This document shows positions 31,813 through 39,256 of a stretch of DNA of 39,256 nucleotides, piece after piece (position 1 is the first letter of the stretch; the number at the start of each line of letters is the position of its first letter). The notes beneath the pieces were generated by a model. It was not told where the DNA came from. It saw nothing but the letters and a program-made list of their open reading frames with translations, and did not search any database. The translations under genes were made by a program, and so were the position numbers. Location of the stretch: positions 1 through 39,256 of the forward strand of contig BFEA01000386.1 in the NCBI GenBank assembly GCA_003427395.1. The letters run 5' to 3'. This stretch comes from Chara braunii (taxonomy: Eukaryota; Streptophyta; Charophyceae; Charales; Characeae).

Positions 31813-33642
31813 GTGTTTCCCGAGCTAGAAGCCTGGGAAGAAGATGCCCCCATCTTAGGAGGTATCTTCTGCGTGACCTTCGCGTTCTGGCACTTGTACT
31901 GGGTGTGTCCATACTCACCACAGTTAATACAAGCACCACGCACTTTGCGGTCCCGCCACACTTCTTGATCAAGACCTGCCTTGACCCAATCAACAACTTT
32001 GGTCTGATTGGAGGCGGCCTTCCCTTGATTCTTTTGATGGCCCTTCACTCGGCCACCAGCCTTAGCCTTGACTACTGCGGCGAGGGTGCTACCCTCAGCG
32101 ATCTCCTCGCTGTCGTGCTCTGAAGCGTTCAGCAGGTCTGTGAGCTCATCGATCTCTGTTTGAGTCCCATCGAACTCAACCATCATCAATTTAGCCCCTT
32201 TCTTCTTCCATTCCTGCGGACTCTTCTTCTTCTTTGAGTCATTCTGAGTAGGTTGAGCATTCCCTAGAGTGGCCTCTAAGTCTAAGGCTTTTCTAGACAA
32301 TGTCTCAAAAGAGTGATACTCGAGGCGAGCCTCGCTGGCCAGCAAGTTCCTGAGGTTCTCTGGAAGACATCTTACGAATGTGGTCAACAGGAATTGGTTA
32401 TCATAGTTGATGCCAGGGACGACGATAAGGCTTTCAACGGTAGTCGTAAGCTCTCCGACCGACTTGAACTTTCGTTGGTCTAGTCTGTGCATCGCATCAG
32501 TGGCCATTTGCGCCTGCTGTGGATTGTGCCATCGAGCTTCTACCATCGCCATGAACTGGTCTAACGTGATTGTCCTAGCCCAGTCCGCCATGCGTCGTCC
32601 GTACCCGGCTTTTGCAACTAAACCATCTAGCCATTTGGTTGCCTTACCCTCGAGGTAAGATGTAGCAGTAATCACCTCCTCCTCCTGCAAAGTCCTCTTC
32701 GCCTTTACCCATACCGGAACCGTTCTCAACCAAGTGTGAGTTCCTCATCCTTCTTCTCGCCTGAGATCACAAGGGTCTTAGGGTACCATTGACCTTGCTG
32801 CTGTCCCTGTTGGGGAACAGGTTGTTGTGGTGGTGTAGCAACCGCCGCTGGACCCGAAGAAGAAGAAGCAACAGTCTGTGAGACTGCTGCAGACGTGCCA
32901 CTTGGTTGTGTGCCAGCTTGTACGGGAAAGGGGCGTGACATCGCCGTTAACGGCAACGGCGACTGTGCTGGTGGCCTAAATCCTGGCCTTTGCAAAATGT
33001 CCAGATCTGGTCTAGAGTGTTCTGCATAAAGTCCAATCGGCTGTCCACATGCGCATGCAGTGACAGCATATTGTTCTTCAATACCTTCATTGGTTCAGTC
33101 AATCCTGACTCATCCAAACCCTCTAACTCAGCTTTGTCAGCCTCTAACGTTTCAAGCCTGGTTGTTCTATTTTTAATTCCTCTTTCTCTATCGGTTGCCT
33201 GTTTCAGTTCCCTCTCTAATCGTTCACGGATCCTTTCGACCTGTTGGAGCTCTAGAAGCTCCCTTTCGCGTGAGGTTAACGGGCTGAACTGCGAGCCCGC
33301 CATTTGACTTGTAGACTGTCGAGAACCTACTGAACTGGAAGTACCCATGGACCCTGTGGGCATACCCAAATGGGTCCCTGACGAGGATACTGCGGACGAG
33401 GCAGCAAAGGATGCCGCTGCGCTAGACATCGCTACTGCTCTGCCTGCTGCAGCAGCCTGTTCCCTAGCTGCTAGGTTCGCTTCTGCCCTCGCTGCTGCTA
33501 GAGCACGGGCTCTGCGTTCAGCACGAAGCTGTCTTTCGTCTCCCTGTTGTAAGGTCTGGAACACGTGCGGGACCCTAAGTGATCGCGAACGTGTCAGTCT
33601 TGCATCGTCAACTTCACCCTCAACGGTGTCTGATCCACTCAT
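31809..33642 (-). pseudogene. gag of element B
   Basis: The ATG at 33640-33642 begins MSGSDTVEGEVDDARLTRSR. An Ala/Arg-rich helix (RRARALAAARAEANLAAREQ, about 33430-33520) and a coiled coil (RERELLELQQVERIRERLER, about 33190-33260) follow. A Pro/Gln-rich linker (about 32780-32940) leads to the gag core (KAKRTLQEEEVITATSYLEG, RMADWARTITLDQFMAMVEA, about 32500-32720). The basic C part contains a full zinc knuckle CINCGEYGHTQYKC at about 31880-31925. The core shares MADWA and the D-LD-KF pattern with gag A. Frameshifts near 32990 and 32730 break it into three pieces. Confidence 0.85.
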
Positions 33643-34923
33643 GAGTTAGGCAAACACTATCTGCACTAGAACCCCCTAATGGAGTCCTACCACAGCATGT
33701 GTCTGACCGGCACCTAATTTTCTAAAAATAGTTGTGTCCGGCAGGTCCCCTACTTGACCGATCAAGTGGCAGCCTACAACATTCTCAAAAGACTGTCAAC
33801 ATGGTATTTGTTCTATATTAATTAGTTCACTTACAGCAGCATTAGATAGAACTGGCTATGGTAGTATACAACAGTCCTACTCTAATCTGTCTGTGAGGTG
33901 TTAGCAGCTGTCAACCAACTAATCAATAATAAAACAAAACCCTGTTGCAGATGTGTGATCAGTGGGTATGGTTGTGTATCCAGTTGAGCATCAATTAGAA
34001 CCTACCCTCCCCTCAATCCAACATACCGGCAAGCATCATTGAGCAGCGGTATCTTCGTGTGTGTTTTCGGCCCACCCCTGTGCCCACGTCGTTGCCGAGC
34101 AAGCCAGCCAGTCCTCTCTTATTTACCCTCGTACAGAACGATCCTTACACCCGGTTGATCTGGCTGATCAGGAGGAATTTTAGGAGAGCCCCCATCTCCT
34201 CAGGAATTATTTAACATCGCAGTCAGGACGACGATCACAGCCAGAATCAATCCGAGTCCCCAACCAGAAATGTTTATAGATGGTCTGGTAAGCGTCTCTT
34301 AAAATCCTGGCACACCTGGCAGGACTTCTATTCAGCGCAGCAAGTGCGAAAATGGACAGCAGCCATCGCATGCGTGACCTACTCCCATTGGGTTGGCATG
34401 GTGACCGTGACCCAGTGCTTCGACCAGGGCCCTTCAGAGGCACCGCCCTTTCTCCTTCCAGATGCTTGCGGGAAGATTGTCGTCTCTCAAGGTAGCGCGC
34501 TCACGACACCTCACCAAAAGAGAGGACTCTCAAGTTGGACTCACTTCCTCACGGTAAGAAGAGATTGAGAGAGTAGATAAGGTAAGGGAACAACGTAGCT
34601 GGAGATAGCTGCCCCCAACCACAGATTTCTCACCAATTGAGCTGAGTGTGCATTTGATGACCGGTCTTGGCCTCGGTACCACCCACAACGCAATGCAGTG
34701 CCACCTNAGCNGAANGCCACATCAGCATGCTCTCATCACCAANCATACATTCCGCCTGTCACNACGGCAATTAATGCCGTCTTAGCCTTCCGGCGCACAC
34801 CTCTCTACCCAGGCTGTGCGCCTAACATGGCCTGACGTCACAAGAACCAACTGCGAAGAAGCATCGTCAACGCACCAAGTCTGTATAACGCCAGCGCACC
34901 AAGGTAAGTGGCGAATCAAACCA
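33643..34923 (-). other. Long 5' leader of element B
   Basis: About 1.3 kb between primer site and gag without protein-like frames. Five Ns between 34707 and 34763 show poor sequence. Element A has a leader of similar size. Confidence 0.6.
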
Positions 34924-34935
34924 GCTCTGATACCA
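34924..34935 (-). promoter_or_regulatory. Primer binding site of element B
   Basis: The minus strand reads TGGTATCAGAGC, the exact initiator-Met type site, directly against the LTR-like sequence that starts at 34936. The LTR edge lacks the usual TG, so a few bases of the LTR end may be missing. Confidence 0.85.
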
Positions 34936-35938
34936 AATCGCAAGGAACATGAATATGGACGAAGCACAGAAATCCAGATTGCAAAATCACACTGAAGTCC
35001 AAGTTGTCAAAGCAAGAGCAGATAGCACAATGGAACTGAGTAACCATCCATTTGAGAATGATACAGAAGAATCGTGAGTCAATGTCCAAGCCCAACAGGG
35101 CAACACCAACAGCATAATCCAATGTAGCTCTCTCACTTGAATGGCGCCAGGCGCCCTACCTACTCTACAGCCTAACACTACAACTACAGTATGAAAGCAA
35201 CCAGACAACTTGACGACCAGCGAGTGATGATGTCAACACCAATGCCGACCTCCCACCTCCACCAGGTACGTCTCCTCCTTCACCCACACTCTCCCTTGTT
35301 ATCCCACACAGCGCCCTTCACCTCCGAAGAACCACCTTCGCCCTCACCTCCCTTGCGCCCTCAAGCAGCCCGGCTATGGCCGCCAGCGCCCTGTGTGCAG
35401 GCAGCGCCCTACCGCCTAGTGCCTGCCTGTCTCGCACCTCAGCCTAGCGCAGCGCAGCAGCTCGCATTCGCGCAGCGTGCCGGCATTGCCCACAATGGCC
35501 AAGATCCTCACCCACTTGCCCTGCTTGCCTATATGCCAGTGTTGCGTGTGGGCGGCCTCCTTTGAGCCTGTGCCTGGGCCCCAGTGCCTGTACCCAGGCC
35601 CGATGCAGTTGGGGGCCAGGGAGATGCAGTTGCACCTCTTTCGTCAAGGCCTGCGGCCAGATTCAGATAGTGGACCGGTTTCCCTTTGGCATTTTCGGCC
35701 TCTATATCCAGCATGCATTGTCGGCCTCACGTTTATGTGCCCAGGGCCTAACCAACTCGGGGCCCTGGGATTTCTGCATTTGCAGAGCTCCGATACTCGG
35801 TGCACACCAACCAACTGGCGTGCTGCAACTNTATGGACCCCACTTCGTGAAATGTTTGCACAGAGGGCTCTTGTTGATTTGCTGGCCCGCCTTCACTTAG
35901 GGCGGGCACTAGGCTTGCTGGGGCCTTAGCCCAGAACA
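34936..35938 (-). repeat. 5' LTR of element B
   Basis: Starts at the primer site and ends near GCCCAGAACA, the same end as the related LTR at 24973-26093. About 1.0 kb. The two related copies diverge beyond this point, which is how the right end was set. The corresponding left copy is 26823-27821. Confidence 0.65.
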
Positions 35939-36960
35939 TGTACATCATGGCAAGGCCCCTTCTTCAGGGATCAATCCTCACACTCGGTTCTGGCTCCTAC
36001 CATTCTGGGGAGCAACAGTCCAGTTCCTATTCCCCCGGCAAGTCAAGAATGATACAAAATTTACCACGCACGCTCCTCCCCATTATGGTTGGGAGGCCCA
36101 AGTGGACGGCATTGATTGCTTCCTTTTGGGAAGAATGTACCACCCCTTACCCCTGCCTAAGTTAGCCTGCATGAAGGATAAGCTGTTTTCTGCTAACTCT
36201 GATTGAATCACATGTCTTGTAGAATGAGGCTCGACTAGCTTACTCCTCTCAGCTATTTGGCTGCCTGATCCCATGTAAGTTCTGGAGTCGCTAAGCTGCC
36301 TTATTTACTGACTGGTGTGGGTCGCTTCAGACTTTTATTCCTAAAACCTTAACCCTATTCTTTATCCTGAAAAAAACTGAGAAAACGCCTGCCAGCATTG
36401 ATTGCTCTGGTGTGTTACTACTGTTGCTACAGTTGCTAAGAGCTAATTCTTCCCTCCCTCCTTTGCCCCCACACCCCCTGTCCCAAATGTCCATTACCTT
36501 CCTTCCCCACTTTCCGACCTTGTCCTTTCGAATCAGAGCTGGATTTACTGCTGCTTGTAAAGGCTACTACTTCCCTTGCCTAAATTTATTCTGAATTTAT
36601 TCTGCTCCATACGATTGCAGATCCACCATTGAGAGCCCATGAGGCGGGAAGAAATTCCGAGGCGGGGCGCAGCGGTATTGCAGTGTGTCCTAGTCCATTC
36701 CTTGAAACAAAGGGCGTAATCTCCTCTTGGTTCATCCCGACTGTGCTCCGGGGAAGCCTCTTCTTCCCATTCGAATATAGGCTATCCAACCCCTTTGCTC
36801 AGACCCCAACCAGTCCCCTGAGAATTGTTTAATAGCTTGGGATATGTCCTTTTTTTGTGCGGAAACTATCTAATTGTGATTTCACCTTCAACCAATGTGC
36901 CCGCAGTTCATCTTGGACATACTGTTTAATCATTTCGGTAACTTCTTCTCCCTGTATTCT
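34940..36960. repeat. Right copy of the 2.02-kb direct repeat
   Basis: See the left copy at 26823-28843. This copy has continuous context: primer site on its left side, and LINE coding sequence that runs on past its right end. I take it as the true locus and the left one as the copy. N at 35831. Confidence 0.85.
35939..36828 (-). other. Flank of element B: probable 3' untranslated part of the LINE
   Basis: No protein-like frames; it lies directly downstream of the LINE ORF stop on the minus strand. The same 890 bp is present at 27822-28711 in the suspect copy. Confidence 0.4.
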
Positions 36961-37318
36961 GACTCCTTCGATGGCGTGAATACCCACCGTTTTCTCCAGA
37001 GAGCCCAAATGATTGCCCCCCTCCCTTTCTTAAACATGTTATCTTCTAATGTATTGTGCGTGGGGGAGGACCAGGTTTCACATAGGAGTGCCCTCCAGTC
37101 CCAAGGCCATTGGGATTCAGTGCCTAGTTGTCTCCAGACTCTGTCCCACCAGCGCCAGGTAAGCGCCCCCCCCGGGCATTGCATGAAGATGTGTTCTATA
37201 GTCTCGGGAATCTTGCGGTGGGGGTAGGAAGACAGGCAGGATTTGCACCATGGCACTGCCAAACCCTTCTGTTCCAGATACGTCCGGTCTATTAACCAGT
37301 TGTTTGTTGGAAGGCAGC
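36829..37318 (-). pseudogene. C-terminal part of an LINE-type reverse transcriptase ORF
   Basis: The minus strand reads CLPTNNWLIDRTYLEQKGLA, then WCKSC, then PETIEHIFMQCPGG, then WRWWDRVWRQLG. The Cys-X2-Cys ... Glu-His-X3-Cys pattern is that of the zinc-binding domain at the end of plant-type L1 LINE ORF2. The segment EVTEMIKQYVQDELRAHWLK and the stop follow at 36829-36945. One frameshift lies near 36960-36985. The RT domain proper is absent, cut off at 37319 by a (TTGA)n module. A copy of the last 43 codons is at 28712-28843. Confidence 0.8.
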
Positions 37319-37445
37319 GGTGCTGATTGATTGATTGATTGATTGATCGCCAAAAACAACAAAAAACTTGAAAAAAGAAAAAGAAATAAAATGCAAAAAA
37401 GGTCGATCGGTTGATTGATTGGGGGGGGGGTCGCCTTCCCCCTAT

Positions 37446-37490
<45 letters not shown>
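37319..37490. repeat. (TTGA)n / G-run / (CA)n module
   Basis: (GATT)n at 37322-37347, GATCGCC, an A-rich stretch, a second (TTGATTG) at 37410, ten G, TCGCC, CCTTCCCCC and (CA)n at 37446-37490. The right half has the same order as the right half of the palindrome at 38692-38922. Confidence 0.8.
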
Positions 37491-37493
<3 letters not shown>

Positions 37494-38690
37494 GCGCTCT
37501 TTTCCTGTGCACAGGAAACGTGTGTGTGCGTAGTGTGTGATGATGTGTGTGCAAAGACACATGGCGAACATCTCCGGCACAGATATTGTGCCCTGTACCG
37601 ACACAACACTTCAGGATAGAACACACATCTAAGTGAGTCAAGTCAATAGACAACCCTTAAAGTAGCACTGCAAGTCCACTAGACATGCAGAAGACAGAAA
37701 AGCATACAATCAATCCCACGCCTAAAAAGAGGCCACACAAGACAACCAGTAAGGCATAGAATGACAAGCCGCAACAAAGGACACAGGCTGCAGGGCACGG
37801 AGGAGGCGGGTGGAAAGACAAACGACGCAAGGCCAGCCAATGAACAACAAACAAACAAAAAGAGAAAGGCCCGACTCATCAGGAGGCTGAACCCTCGACA
37901 ATCTGTGGAATCTCCGTATTGGATGGTTCGGGTCTGAACCCTTTGACCCATGTTGAAGGCAGACTGTCCCCAATTGGAACATAGCAGCAGGCAGGAACCC
38001 TGCGGAGCACCAGGCAACGCAGTAAAGGCAACACAGCTGCACAACGCCAAAAAAAAGACTTCAAGGAATGACACGGCAAGCGGATGGCGGATGAACAGCA
38101 CAGCAACCATGTAGTGAAGCACGAGGCAACAGAAGCAAGGCAACCACACTGCAAGGGACGACAGGGCGAGCGGACCAGCAGCTCGGCATCCGTGCAGCGA
38201 AGCACAAGGCAAAAGTAACAAGGCACTCAATACGGAAGGCACGGCCAGCGGATGGGTAGCAAGGCAGCGAAGCATCAAAGGGCAAGGCAACACCAACAAC
38301 ACGGCCACACCACACAGCGAAGACAGCAGCTTGCAAAGAATGACCTGCGAAGCAAGCAGAACAGGAAGCAAGGCAGCGGCGGGACGCAGACGAGGCAGTC
38401 CACACATCCAACATGAAGCGAAGCAGCACATTACCCACCCACATCACGGGTGACCCCTCAGACTGTCGGTTCCCACCACCCACTGAGCCAGGTGGTCACT
38501 CCAACGAGCATCCGTCATCACCCACAGGCAATACAGACATCCCGAACCATGCCCCCCCCCCTAAGACTGCTGCAGGCAGTCCAGATGAGGAATGACCTAC
38601 TCTTTGCACTAAAGGGTGCTCAGTTGGGCATACAAAAAGTACTAAATCAGAGGAAAGACAAACAAGAGGAGGAAGACAAACATACATGAC

Positions 38691-38691
<1 letters not shown>
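37491..38691. other. Unexplained stretch with irregular AAGGCAACA-like repeats
   Basis: No repeat family is recognised. Between about 38000 and 38400 the + strand is built from imprecise repeats of 'gcgaagcacaaggcaac'. The minus strand has a 250-codon frame (38431-37679) rich in Cys, Leu and Val, which I attribute to the low stop content of this composition. A C-run at 38551-38560 precedes a GA-rich end. Confidence 0.4.
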
Positions 38692-38742
<51 letters not shown>

Positions 38743-38860
38743 CGCGCGGGCACGGGCGGGAGGCGACCCCCCCACAATCAATCCATCAATCAATCAATTT
38801 TTTTTCGATTGATTGATTGATGGATTGATTGTGGGGGGGTCGCCTCCCGCCCGTGCGCGT

Positions 38861-38908
<48 letters not shown>

Positions 38909-38922
38909 ACACTCACACACAC
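38692..38922. repeat. Large palindrome of about 220 bp
   Basis: Left arm: (TG)n, GCGCGCGTGCGCGCGGGCA, GGGCGGGAGGCGACCCCCCC, ACAATCAATCCATCAATCAA. A short T-run and CGA form the centre at about 38798-38806. The right arm is the near-exact complement, ending in (CA)n at 38863-38903. Arms are about 100 bases. The (TTGA)n, seven-G and TCGCC blocks recur at 37319-37490. The palindrome directly abuts an LTR start at 38923. Confidence 0.9.
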
Positions 38923-39256
38923 TGTTACATACTTCAATGAGTATGGGCAGAACCAAAGATCAACCAATATAGGATGAGCATTTATGCAGCGGAAGTCTGA
39001 TAACGAACTGACTCACATAGACTGACCTACATGGCATCACTCCACACACATACAATCATGAGATGGTGGGGTCTGGGTCATTCATAGACGATACCCAGAT
39101 CCCGTACACACATACACAGATGAAAGGTGGGAGGAGAGACGAAGGAGGTAGGAGGTAGATCACACCGATAGGTCACAAGATAGAGTCTGGTAGTTCTCCG
39201 AAATGGTAGTCCAGAATGTCATATAACAAGATCAAAATGTCGAGGACCAAAGGTCA
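38923..39256 (-). mobile_element. Start of an LTR, cut off by the window end
   Basis: Begins TGTTACATACTTCAATGAG and shares LTR phrases with element A ('actgactcacatagact', 'acatacacaga', 'gatcacaccg'). The last 66 bases equal the first 66 of the window with one mismatch. No primer site lies on its left, so it is either the outer edge of a minus-strand element that continues past the window, or a solo LTR. Confidence 0.6.

Larger units (their letters stand above)
28844..34935 (-). mobile_element. Ty3/gypsy retrotransposon B, internal region
   Basis: Minus strand order: primer site (34924-34935), long leader, gag, protease, RT, RNase H, integrase. The 5' LTR is at 34936-35938. The integrase is cut at 28844, and its end, any tail domain and the polypurine tract are missing. 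Its protein sequences are better kept than those of element A, but frameshifts and deletions make it inactive. Protein similarity to element A is clear in RNase H and integrase, so the two belong to related lineages. Confidence 0.9.

Noticed and set aside
37679-38431. 250-codon minus-strand frame rich in Cys and Leu, possible membrane protein
   Set aside because: Composition follows irregular repeats on the other strand; two other frames of the same strand are also long. No clear helix pattern or start context.

Overview
The window looks like nuclear DNA of a eukaryote with a large, repeat-rich genome. It is about half GC and is dominated by LTR retrotransposons with nested insertions, microsatellites, minisatellites and palindromes. 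I see no bacterial-style operons, rRNA or complete tRNA. The Ty3/gypsy elements have initiator-Met-type primer sites and one has a chromodomain-like integrase tail, which fits the green lineage. A charophyte alga such as Chara is my best guess, but that is an impression and not proven. Scattered single Ns indicate a short-read scaffold.

Layout. (1) 1-3195: LTR-type repeats, with a (GAA)n tract, a hairpin, a primer-site/LTR junction near 1471-1487 and a 101-bp tandem duplication at 2451-2651. (2) 3196-14535: the only host gene I can support, on the + strand. Phase-compatible exons lie at 3196-4092, 5847-6055, 11237-11355 and 14435-14535 (stop); weaker candidates are at 6385-6436 and 13594-13812. 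I do not recognise the protein; it is helix-rich. Its introns are filled with a 140-bp minisatellite, two 115-bp foldbacks, purine-rich satellite, an LTR with its primer site, and a solo LTR. (3) 14896-24790: a Ty3/gypsy element (here 'A') on the minus strand, with two 1.25-kb LTRs, a primer site, a polypurine tract, gag, protease, an RT remnant, RNase H, integrase and a chromodomain-like tail. It is decayed, has a solo LTR inserted between protease and gag, and has a 686-bp nonautonomous DNA transposon in its right LTR. (4) 24973-26093: a solo-LTR-like repeat related to the LTR of the next element. (5) 26823-36960: a second minus-strand Ty3/gypsy element ('B') between two copies of a 2.02-kb direct repeat. 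This duplication carries an N at the same place in both copies and ends at another N where integrase is fused to LINE sequence, so I judge it a probable misassembly. (6) 36829-39256: the C-terminal part of an LINE-type reverse transcriptase ORF, (TTGA)n / G-run / (CA)n modules including a palindrome of about 220 bp, and the start of an LTR. The last 66 bases of that LTR match the first 66 bases of the window.

The parts do not form a working pathway. The window is a record of one host gene being enlarged by nested mobile elements next to a block of dead retrotransposons. Exon joins rest on splice-site and phase reading by eye, and element boundaries on direct comparison of copies in the window.
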